Below are positions 1 through 5,813 of a DNA stretch of 7,071 nucleotides, piece by piece (position 1 is the stretch's first letter; the number at the start of each line of letters is the position of its first letter). The notes under the pieces were generated by a model. It saw nothing but the letters and a program-made list of their open reading frames with translations. It had not been told where the DNA came from and made no database searches. The position numbers and the translations under genes are program-made. Source of the DNA: DASUFH01 sp036274645 (lineage in GTDB: Bacteria; Acidobacteriota; Terriglobia; 20CM-2-55-15); the NCBI GenBank assembly GCA_036274645.1, contig DASUFH010000380.1:1-7071 (forward strand). The letters are read 5' to 3'.

Positions 1-1091
1 ATCAGGTAGGGCGCATCCGTCGCGTCAATGGTTTGCGGAACAACCTTCAGATCCGCTTTCCTGGCCTTCTCGAAGTCCTCGGGTGTAATGAAGCCGAGTT
101 CGTTCATGGCGCGCAATACCAGATTGCGCCGCTCCTTGGCCTTTTCAGGATGATTGACCGGAGAGTAGGGATTCGGAGCGGGGATGACTCCCACCAGCGT
201 AGCGGCTTCCGGCAATGTCAGTCCCGTCAGATCCTTCCCGAAGAAGGCGGCGGCGCCTTCCGCAAACCCGTGAATACCGAACGACCCCCTCTGGCCGAGA
301 TAGACCTCGTTGGAATACATGGTCAGGATCTGCTGTTTACTGACGCGCTGCTCGAGAAGGATCGCGATGAACGCCTCGTTGACTTTCCGGCTGAGGGACC
401 GATCCGCGCTCAGGAAGAAGTTCCGGGCCAGCTGTTGCGTGATCGTGCTTCCCCCCTGAAGGCGTGAGGTGTTGCGCAGATTTGCCAGACCGGCGCCCAC
501 AATGCGGACGGGATCGATGCCCCAGTGTTTGTAAAACCGTTGGTCCTCGGAGGCGATGAGCGCATTGACCAGCATCGGAGGCAGGTCGCCGTATTCCACG
601 ATGCGCCGTTTCTCACGGTTCTGGTCGAAAAGATTGGTTACCAGCTCGGCAGGCAGCGAGGCCGAATCGACGTCCCCCAGTTTGGGTCGCGCAATGCGAA
701 CCAGCGTATTTTTGTCGAAATCCAGTCGCAGCGCTTCCCCATTCCCCGGCGCCACGGTAACGCGGCGGGCGGCCACTTCATAGATGCCTTCATCGGCGCC
801 GGGTGTCCCCTTGGGTTCGAGGCCGGCGCGTTGCAGCCGCGCCACGACAGATTCGAGCGTTATCTTCTGCCCGACCCGGACCTGATACGGAGCGGCGTAG
901 ATTCGGGCCGTGTTTTGAAACACTTCCCCGCTGAGCCTCCGCTCAATGATCCGGGAATAGTAATTGTAGTAATAGACGAGAACCGCCGATCCGGCCATCA
1001 GCGCAAAGAGAAATGCCGCCAGGGCAACTTTGACCCACGGCGACCGGAGTGTTAGCCGCGACGCCCAGGCAGTCGGTTTCCGTGGAATCAT
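1..1091 (-). CDS. PBP1B-type class A penicillin-binding protein, N-terminal part (cut by window edge)
   Basis: Bifunctional peptidoglycan synthase; the visible 363 residues carry the membrane anchor and the glycosyltransferase (GT51) domain that polymerises lipid II in the periplasm, while the transpeptidase domain lies beyond the left edge. A short basic cytoplasmic tail precedes one membrane helix at about residues 20-42. Residues 60-150 resemble the UB2H region of PBP1B (it opens RIYAAPYQVRVGQ). The GT51 motifs follow in order: SEDQRFYKHWG (181-191, catalytic Glu182), GGSTITQQLARN (223-234), RKVNE (235-239, second Glu239), YSNEVYLGQRGSFGIHGFAE (259-278) and RRNLVLRA (321-328). ATG at 1091 is chosen because an in-frame stop lies 39 bp upstream with no ATG, GTG or TTG between. 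There is no Shine-Dalgarno sequence; a TATAAT box sits where transcription would begin on the ATG itself. The gene lies 116 bp downstream of the response regulator and may have its own promoter. Family assignment is firm; PBP1B rather than PBP1A rests on the UB2H-like stretch. Confidence 0.93.
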   Translation of the reverse strand, partial: MIPRKPTAWASRLTLRSPWVKVALAAFLFALMAGSAVLVYYYNYYSRIIERRLSGEVFQNTARIYAAPYQVRVGQKITLESVVARLQRAGLEPKGTPGADEGIYEVAARRVTVAPGNGEALRLDFDKNTLVRIARPKLGDVDSASLPAELVTNLFDQNREKRRIVEYGDLPPMLVNALIASEDQRFYKHWGIDPVRIVGAGLANLRNTSRLQGGSTITQQLARNFFLSADRSLSRKVNEAFIAILLEQRVSKQQILTMYSNEVYLGQRGSFGIHGFAEGAAAFFGKDLTGLTLPEAATLVGVIPAPNPYSPVNHPEKAKERRNLVLRAMNELGFITPEDFEKARKADLKVVPQTIDATDAPYL

Positions 1092-1097
1092 AGGCGC

Positions 1098-1103
1098 ATT
1101 ATA
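1098..1103 (-). promoter_or_regulatory. Perfect TATAAT -10 box for a leaderless PBP transcript
   Basis: Read on the minus strand, TATAAT ends six bases before the ATG at 1091, so a hexamer at -12 to -7 would put +1 exactly on the A of the start codon. No recognisable -35 hexamer is found 16-18 bp upstream and there is no TG extension. The exact spacing and the missing Shine-Dalgarno sequence support the call; the absent -35 weakens it. Confidence 0.45.
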
Positions 1104-1194
1104 CGACAGGGGCCGAATCGACCGCGCTCAGGGGAAAATCCGGAGCAGCGGAACGGGAGGGCGCCAGCTGTTCGCTCAGAGGCTATTCCCACTG

Positions 1195-1224
1195 GTTTCA
1201 AGGGGATTCAGCGCCCCTTGAAAC
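1195..1224 (-). repeat. 11-bp perfect inverted repeat enclosing the response-regulator stop codon
   Basis: The arms GTTTCAAGGGG and CCCCTTGAAAC are perfect complements around an 8-base loop that contains the TGA stop of the response regulator. The RNA would form a stable stem at the very end of that gene. No U-run follows on the minus strand, so it is not a canonical intrinsic terminator. It could act as a 3'-end stabiliser, a Rho-linked or partial terminator before the PBP gene, or a protein-binding site. Confidence 0.6.
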
Positions 1225-1897
1225 GGTAGCCAACACCGTGCACGGTCTGAATATAGTCGTTGTCTTCCGCAAAGGCCCCGATCTTTTCACGGAGACGCCG
1301 CACATAGACATCAACACTTCTCGGGGTGACACTCCGGTCGTGTCCCCAGGCCCGGTCGAGGAGCTGGTCGCGGGAAAACACCATGCCCGGATGTGAAGCC
1401 AGCTCGAACAGAAGGCGGAACTCCAGAGCCGTCAGTTCCACGACATTTCCGCCAACCCGAACCCGGTGTTCCTGCGGATCGACGACGAGATCGTCGTAGT
1501 GAATGGCCTGCGAGGAACGCTCCGGAGTGGAGCGCCGCAGCAGGGCGCGGACACGGGCGATGAGTTCGCGCACGCTGAACGGCTTGGTCATGTAGTCGTC
1601 GGCGCCCACTTCGAGCCCGACCACACGGTCGGACTCCTCGCTTCTGGCCGTCAACATCAACACGGGGATCGACGCCTCACGCTCACTCCGCCGCAGCATG
1701 CGGCAAATCTCGAGGCCGCCGATGCCGGGCAGCATCAGGTCGAGAATGAGCAGATCCGGACGGCGCCGGCGGATCTCCGCCATGGCCAGGCTGCCGTCGG
1801 ACACAGTCGCGACGGAAAATCCTTCGCTCTGGAGGTTGTACTTCAGCAGGCTGACGACATCCCGGTCATCTTCGACAATCAACACATAGGCGCTCAC
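1208..1897 (-). CDS. PhoB/OmpR-family response regulator
   Basis: DNA-binding transcription factor of a two-component system, cytoplasmic, 229 residues, normal for the family. The receiver domain (about 1-120) shows the acidic pair Glu9/Asp10, the phosphorylatable Asp53 in LILDLMLPG, Thr83 in MLTAR and Lys105 in the DDYMTKPF motif. The C-terminal winged helix (about 130-228) contains ELTALEFRLL, FSRDQLLDRAWG, the recognition-helix segment RSVDVYVRRLREKI and the wing VHGVGYRF. The start is GTG, preceded by a strong AGGAGGT Shine-Dalgarno sequence (1907-1913) nine bases away that overlaps the sixA stop, so translation is probably coupled to sixA. No histidine kinase is in the window, so its partner is unknown. 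PhoB-like by sequence type; a phosphate-starvation role would fit the upstream Ppx/GppA but is inference. Confidence 0.93.
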   Translation of the reverse strand: MSAYVLIVEDDRDVVSLLKYNLQSEGFSVATVSDGSLAMAEIRRRRPDLLILDLMLPGIGGLEICRMLRRSEREASIPVLMLTARSEESDRVVGLEVGADDYMTKPFSVRELIARVRALLRRSTPERSSQAIHYDDLVVDPQEHRVRVGGNVVELTALEFRLLFELASHPGMVFSRDQLLDRAWGHDRSVTPRSVDVYVRRLREKIGAFAEDNDYIQTVHGVGYRFKGR

Positions 1898-1904
1898 AAT
1901 CCTG

Positions 1905-2402
1905 TTACCTCCTCCGGCCGATTTGCCGCAACAACGAGGGAGTCATCAACCACTCGAGCGTGGCCGAACGGCCGGACCGGACAGCGTCCATCGTCAGCTT
2001 GCATAGGCCTCCCTTTTTCAGTTCGATCCCGGCGCCCGGATCGCCCGCGATGAGCAGGGATACGAGCGCACCCAGATGGGGCTGATGCCCCACGATCAAT
2101 ACGCGCTCCTCCGGCGCCCGCGCCAGCGCGGCCACCGTCTGCTGCGGCCGGATGTCCGGTTTGAGCGAGTCCCAGATGTCGATGTCGAGCGAAAAGGCGG
2201 CGGAGACAATCTCCGCCGTCTGGCGGGCGCGGGGATAAGGGCTCGAGATCAACCGGTCGAATTCAAGACCCATCGCCTGCATCCCTCTGGCGATCGCCTT
2301 CATCTTCCGGCGCCCCTCGCTGGTCAGCGGCCTGTCCTCGTCCGCGAACCCCGGCGTTCCGTGGGGCTCCGCAATGGCGTGCCTCAAGACGTAGAGATGC
2401 AT
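1905..2402 (-). CDS. sixA: SixA-type phosphohistidine phosphatase
   Basis: Small histidine-phosphatase-superfamily enzyme, 165 residues, the size of SixA, which removes phosphate from phosphohistidine on HPt-type or phosphotransfer proteins. The N-terminus MHLYVLRHAIAEP carries the catalytic RH motif (Arg7, His8; the family usually has RHG, here RHA). DEDRPLTSEG (21-30), SSPYPRARQTAE (53-64) and VGHQPHLG (104-111, second catalytic His106) complete the active-site pattern. The ATG lies inside the last codons of the upstream small gene (19-bp overlap), with no convincing Shine-Dalgarno sequence, pointing to translational coupling. Seven bases separate its stop from the response regulator start, so the two are probably made together. 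The true phosphohistidine substrate cannot be read from the sequence. Confidence 0.9.
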   Translation of the reverse strand: MHLYVLRHAIAEPHGTPGFADEDRPLTSEGRRKMKAIARGMQAMGLEFDRLISSPYPRARQTAEIVSAAFSLDIDIWDSLKPDIRPQQTVAALARAPEERVLIVGHQPHLGALVSLLIAGDPGAGIELKKGGLCKLTMDAVRSGRSATLEWLMTPSLLRQIGRRR

Positions 2403-2704
2403 TTCATCATCGAGCTGATCGCCCGCTCAATTCTGCGCAGATCCTTGCGCCGGCCCTTGTCGGGTTTCACGTCGAGGGCGTCGAGCGCCTTCTTCATGCG
2501 CGCCAGCGCTTCCGTCCGCCGGCGGCCTTTCACCGGCTCGGCCGCCGACACCTGGACAAAATCCATCAACTGAACCATGTCCCGCTGAAGATTCGCCACG
2601 TACAGGCGTGAAATTTCCTTAGCCTCGGCGCGCAGGTGCTCCAACCCTTGCAACAATTCTTTCTGAAGCCTGGAATTCGGTTTTGACGATGGGTTCGGTT
2701 TCAT
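2384..2704 (-). CDS. Small basic helical protein of unknown function
   Basis: I do not recognise this gene. The product is about 106 residues, rich in Lys/Arg (24 by my count against 13 Asp/Glu), with predicted long helices (residues about 13-45 and 60-100) and no signal peptide or membrane segment. It overlaps the upstream kinase-like gene by 86 bp and the downstream sixA by 19 bp. The ATG at 2704 is preferred over one at 2716 because GGAAAG lies just before it. TTG codons at 2656, 2653 or 2644 would reduce the overlap and keep the helical core, so the start is uncertain. The reading frame stays open across the overlap and fits neatly into the gene string, which supports a real gene. A role in binding polyphosphate or another anion would fit the basic charge and neighbours but is speculation; it lacks the conserved His pattern of CHAD domains. 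Confidence 0.6.
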   Translation of the reverse strand: MKPNPSSKPNSRLQKELLQGLEHLRAEAKEISRLYVANLQRDMVQLMDFVQVSAAEPVKGRRRTEALARMKKALDALDVKPDKGRRKDLRRIERAISSMMKCISTS

Positions 2705-3401
2705 GAGGCTTTCCATTCAAAATCGGTTCAATTTTTCTCTGCAGATCCTGCTGAATCGCCCGGGGAGCGCGATTCCCATTAATGGTTTCGAACTGATAGA
2801 CCTTCTGCATCTGGCGAAACTGTCTCTGAATCTTTTTCTGGTACTGAATGAAGCTGTCGTACATGTTCTGCGAACGGTTGATATCCATCCCCGACTCCCA
2901 GTAGTCGAGCGCGGCGTGTTTCCGCAGGTTCCGCTCCAGAAGGATCTCCGGACGGACTTCGATGTAGAACACCGCGTCGGGCGCCAGCGCCACGCCGTAG
3001 ACCGACTGGATCCACTCGGGCTCGACCCCGCGGGCGATGGCCCGGGCCATCAGGGTGTAAATGTAGCGATCGGCCAGAACGATGAATCCGGCGCGCAGCG
3101 CGGGAAGAATCACGTTTTCCAGCTGGTCGGCAAAATCGGTGGCGTAGAAAAGACTGAGCGTTCGCGCGCCGAGAATGTTTCCCTGCATGGCGGACTCGAG
3201 TTCTTCGCTCACCAGCATGGAGCGCTTCAGCCCTACGTTCACGGTCGGAAACCCGCGGCGTTCAAGCCAGTCGCGCAGCAGATCGATCTGTGTCGAACGG
3301 CCCGAACCGTCGGCGCCCTCCACGACAATCAAACGTCCTCCCAATCCGCTCGGATCGACGTTGGGAATGCCCTTTCCGTAAAAACGCTTCGAACCGTTCA
3401 C
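2619..3401 (-). CDS. Thymidylate-kinase-like P-loop protein, second copy, Walker A Lys replaced by Arg
   Basis: Member of the dTMP kinase-like P-loop family (normally about 210 residues; here 260, with extra residues at both ends). The phosphate-binding loop reads EGADGSGRST (28-37), with Arg35 (codon CGT) where the family has the invariant Lys. The middle block ATDFADQLENVILPALRAGF (87-106) runs into VLADRYIYT (108-116), which carries the DRY motif. The lid-like segment is ESGMDINRSQ (169-178), followed by a long helical tract ending about residue 225. The tail after about 229 is low in recognisable motifs and overlaps the next gene. GTG is the start, sharing a 4-bp GTGA overlap with the stop of the first copy. 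Similar motifs in the same order in both copies indicate tandem duplication. Either it phosphorylates a nucleotide with an Arg-containing loop, or it is a non-catalytic partner of the first copy; the sequence cannot decide. Confidence 0.85.
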   Translation of the reverse strand: MNGSKRFYGKGIPNVDPSGLGGRLIVVEGADGSGRSTQIDLLRDWLERRGFPTVNVGLKRSMLVSEELESAMQGNILGARTLSLFYATDFADQLENVILPALRAGFIVLADRYIYTLMARAIARGVEPEWIQSVYGVALAPDAVFYIEVRPEILLERNLRKHAALDYWESGMDINRSQNMYDSFIQYQKKIQRQFRQMQKVYQFETINGNRAPRAIQQDLQRKIEPILNGKPHETEPIVKTEFQASERIVARVGAPARRG

Positions 3402-4096
3402 AGTCCAGCCCCCAGATACGGCGCCTCACGCCAGCGGTAGCGCGGGAGGTCGATTGCTTTTTCCACATACCGGCGCACCTTGAATTGCTGGGCTTCGGGG
3501 GACTCGGTGGCGTCGACTTTGACAAACCCATGCTCCCGGGCCATGCGCCGATATTCGTCGTTGATGTGTTCCTGGAATATCCGGAAACTCTCCGCCGGAT
3601 CCGATGAGTAGCCCATGTCCATTCCCGCCTCGTGAAACTTGAGCTGGGGTCTTCCGTCGAGAATGCGTTTGAGGGCCACGGGCAGGGGCACGTTAAAAAA
3701 GAACGTGATATCCGGGGGACGAGCGTAGCTGTACAGTTGGCGGATCCAGTCGCGATCACAACCGCGCACGGCGTCTCGCGCAAACGCCGTATAGATGTAC
3801 CGGTCCGCCAGGACGATATAGCCGGCGTGCAGCAGCGGCAGAATCTGCCGCTCATAGCGATCCGCGAAATCGGTGCAATGGATGAGTGAAAACGTGGTCG
3901 GCGTGAGGAGCTGACGCTTCTTCCCTTTCCGGGTTGCCTTCCGGACCAGCGCCGACGAATTCCATTCCGTGAAGAAGATCTTGTAGCCCTCGAGTTCCAG
4001 CCACCGTTTCAGGAGGTGAATCTGGGTGGATTTCCCCGAACCGTCGAGTCCTTCCACCGCGATCAGCTTTCCGGTCACGGAACGATTCCCGCTCAT
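3398..4096 (-). CDS. Thymidylate-kinase-like P-loop nucleotide kinase, first copy
   Basis: Member of the dTMP kinase-like family, 232 residues. It has an intact Walker A loop EGLDGSGKST (15-24, Lys22), a middle block HCTDFADRYERQILPLLHAG (73-92), the substrate-site DRYIYT motif (98-103) and a lid-like segment FHEAGMDMGYSSDPAESF (154-171). Family members transfer the ATP gamma-phosphate to dTMP to give dTDP for DNA synthesis. The EAGMD-containing lid and the location in a phosphatase gene string differ from a typical housekeeping tmk, so the substrate may not be dTMP. The ATG at 4096 overlaps the Ppx/GppA stop as ATGA, and its own stop overlaps the start of the second copy, which fits translational coupling and perhaps a heteromer. 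The protein continues about 15 residues past the usual family end (PRYRWREAPYLG). Family is firm, substrate open. Confidence 0.88.
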   Translation of the reverse strand: MSGNRSVTGKLIAVEGLDGSGKSTQIHLLKRWLELEGYKIFFTEWNSSALVRKATRKGKKRQLLTPTTFSLIHCTDFADRYERQILPLLHAGYIVLADRYIYTAFARDAVRGCDRDWIRQLYSYARPPDITFFFNVPLPVALKRILDGRPQLKFHEAGMDMGYSSDPAESFRIFQEHINDEYRRMAREHGFVKVDATESPEAQQFKVRRYVEKAIDLPRYRWREAPYLGAGL

Positions 4097-5619
4097 GACT
4101 CGCTCCCTTCAACAACAAGCTTCACGCCGAACACGTTTTCGAACAGGTCGCGCTGTTCTGACAGGGCCCACCGTTCCAGCAGCATCTCGCCCTCGCCCAA
4201 CAGCTTCATGATGAACTTCGGCTTCTTGAACGCAATCTCGACGGAACGGACGGCCCCGGCCCGCTCGCGGTCGAGCGCGTTGGCCAGGCGCAATATGGCC
4301 GCCAGGCCGGCGACGTTCGTGCGCTGTCTGGCGGACAGCTGCTCGTAATTACGATGCTGGGGCTTGGGCGCCGACTTGCGGTGATAGCGCGCCACGTTGG
4401 CCACGACTTCCATCTGCGCAGACGTCAGCCCGATCACGGAGCTGGCCTGCAGGAGATACAGCGTATGTTTGTGATGGTTGGACACGTTGACGAACTGGCC
4501 GATGTCGTGAAGCAGCGCCGCCACCTCCAGCAGCGTGCGGCTGTCCTTCTCGAACGGATAGTCCAGCGCCGCCCGCGTCTGATCGAAGATCTGCAGCGCC
4601 AGATCCGCCACGGCCCGCGCGTGCGGCTCATCGAACGCGTACTTGCGTCCCAGCGCCAGCGCCGAAGCGATGATCTGGTCGTAGTCGAGACGAGTCTCGT
4701 GCGACAGTTCTTCGGACACCATTTCGGAAATCAGCCCGTCTTTCAGGCTGACGCCGGGAATGGCCACCTCGTCGACGCCGGCGACACGCAGAATCTTGTG
4801 AAGCACGATGGCGGCGGGAACGATCACATCGGCCCGATCCGGACGCAGCCGCAACTGTGCGATTCGATCGGCGACCTCCATCTTTTCCAGTTCCTTGATG
4901 ATGGTCGCCAGATCGTCGATCGCAACCTTCGAGGTGTTGCTCTTGCCCAGGAGATCGCGGCGCAGGGCGCCCAGAGATTCGATGCTGCCTCCGGCGCCGA
5001 TGCAGCAATCGACCGTCTGATTCCCGAGTTCGCGCTTGAGCCGCCGCTCGATCGATTCCACATAACGCTCCATCAGACGGTTAAAGCGCCGTTCGCCCAG
5101 CCGTTCGTGCTTGAGAGTCTCGAGCAGCCGAACGCTGCCCATGGCGTAGCTCTCCGTCGACAGGATCCCGGTCTGCGTCGCAATGCTGACTTCGACGCTT
5201 CCGCCCCCGATGTCGATGAGCAGGGCCACCCGGTTCTTGAGAGAAATCCGCTCCTTGACCGCCAGATGCACCAACCGCGCTTCCTCCTCCGGTCCGATCA
5301 CGACCAGAGGGATCCGGCAACGGCCGGCCACCGAAGCGACAAAGAGGTCACGGTTGGCGGCCTCCCGTACCGCGCTCGTGGCGGCCGCGCGGACGGTGAC
5401 CGCGCCAAAGCGGTCAATCTGCTCGCGCAAACGTTCGAACGCCTCCAGCGCGCGGTCCATAGTTTCGTCGGAGATCCGCCCGATCGAGAACACATCCTTT
5501 CCCAACCGGACGGCCTCGCGGGATGTGTGAACGGTTTCCCGACGGCCCTCGTTATCAAGCGATACCACCGCCAGGCGGATGGCGTTGCTTCCTACGTCGA
5601 TTGCGGCAACCGATGTCAT
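4093..5619 (-). CDS. Ppx/GppA-family phosphatase with C-terminal HD domain
   Basis: Actin-like ATPase-fold hydrolase of the exopolyphosphatase / guanosine pentaphosphate phosphatase family, releasing terminal phosphate from polyphosphate or converting pppGpp to ppGpp; cytoplasmic. With the ATG at 5619 it has 508 residues, close to E. coli Ppx and GppA. The first phosphate loop is AIDVGSNAIRLAV (6-18), the catalytic-Glu segment IGPEEEARLVHLAV lies at 108-121, the second loop LIDIGGGSVEVSI at 135-147, and GAGGS at 208-212. The C-terminal half is an HD-type domain with LLHDIGQFVNVSNHHKHT (369-386) and a following ARYHRK. A TTG at 5628 would add three residues, but the family starts close to the first loop, favouring ATG; neither has a good Shine-Dalgarno sequence. 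It is the first gene of the minus-strand string and overlaps the next gene by 4 bp. Exopolyphosphatase and GppA activities cannot be told apart from this sequence. Confidence 0.93.
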   Translation of the reverse strand: MTSVAAIDVGSNAIRLAVVSLDNEGRRETVHTSREAVRLGKDVFSIGRISDETMDRALEAFERLREQIDRFGAVTVRAAATSAVREAANRDLFVASVAGRCRIPLVVIGPEEEARLVHLAVKERISLKNRVALLIDIGGGSVEVSIATQTGILSTESYAMGSVRLLETLKHERLGERRFNRLMERYVESIERRLKRELGNQTVDCCIGAGGSIESLGALRRDLLGKSNTSKVAIDDLATIIKELEKMEVADRIAQLRLRPDRADVIVPAAIVLHKILRVAGVDEVAIPGVSLKDGLISEMVSEELSHETRLDYDQIIASALALGRKYAFDEPHARAVADLALQIFDQTRAALDYPFEKDSRTLLEVAALLHDIGQFVNVSNHHKHTLYLLQASSVIGLTSAQMEVVANVARYHRKSAPKPQHRNYEQLSARQRTNVAGLAAILRLANALDRERAGAVRSVEIAFKKPKFIMKLLGEGEMLLERWALSEQRDLFENVFGVKLVVEGSES

Positions 5620-5772
5620 AACGGCCAAATTCGAGGACAGCGTAGTTTGATAACGCCGTGTGAATAATGTGTGGCTACAAGATCAATAAATAGTGAAACG
5701 GACTCTCTCCCGGCCTCTCTCGGTCCTTCCGGTTATTGAATTTTACACGGGCCGTTCACAATCCTTCAAAAC
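5620..5772. other. Divergent intergenic region between Ppx/GppA and hsp20
   Basis: This AT-richer spacer must hold the promoters of the minus-strand gene string and of the plus-strand hsp20 gene. I see TTGATA (5647-5652, plus) and TTGAAT (5736-5741, plus), but neither has a convincing -10 at 16-18 bp. On the minus strand TTGATC and TTGTAG near 5680 also lack a good partner. No CIRCE, HAIR or sigma-32-like consensus is visible. Confidence 0.5.
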
Positions 5773-5813
5773 GGCGCGTTTATCTTTCCTGCCGGCGCAG
5801 GAAAGGAGACGCC
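5773..5813 (+). promoter_or_regulatory. Candidate RNA thermometer hairpin covering the hsp20 Shine-Dalgarno sequence
   Basis: A 9-bp perfect stem (CTTTCCTGC 5784-5792 with GCAGGAAAG 5797-5805) closes a CGGC loop. It continues downward as a weak, interrupted helix: U5783-G5806, A5782 bulged, U5781-A5807, U5780-G5808, U5779-A5809, C5777-G5778 bulged. A GC clamp GGCG 5773-5776 with CGCC 5810-5813 ends it directly at the AUG. The Shine-Dalgarno bases GGAGA (5805-5809) are thus all paired, mostly by U-A and U-G pairs. Weak pairing over the ribosome site in front of a small heat shock gene is the hallmark of ROSE and fourU-type thermometers. It is not a canonical member of either, and the transcription start is unknown. 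Confidence 0.55.

Noticed and set aside
525..1055. 176-codon plus-strand frame opposite the PBP gene
   Set aside because: The minus-strand frame carries all glycosyltransferase motifs; the plus-strand translation has none.
1195..1224. Standard Rho-independent terminator for the gene string
   Set aside because: The stem is strong but the minus-strand sequence after it is CAGTGGGAATAG, with no U-tract.
2384..2704. CHAD-domain identity for the small basic protein
   Set aside because: Too short, and it has no conserved histidines; only the basic helical character and the neighbours are similar.
2703..3440. 245-codon open frame on the plus strand opposite the second kinase-like gene
   Set aside because: Antisense shadow of a gene with clear P-loop and DRY motifs; no recognisable domain and no ribosome site.
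2619..4096. Polyphosphate kinase 2 identity for the two kinase-like proteins
   Set aside because: PPK2 has a G-x-D-x-x-GKGG-type loop and a DRSWY motif; here the loop is GSGKST/GSGRST and the second motif is DRYIYT, as in the thymidylate kinase family.
4354..5667. 437-codon open frame on the plus strand opposite Ppx/GppA
   Set aside because: It mirrors the whole coding strand of a clearly recognised gene, its translation is His/Arg/Asp-rich with no motif, and such antisense frames are expected in GC-rich DNA.
5736..5813. Longer hsp20 product from the ATG at 5736
   Set aside because: No Shine-Dalgarno sequence before it, the extension is unlike Hsp20 or DUF2934, and a good ribosome site precedes the ATG at 5814.
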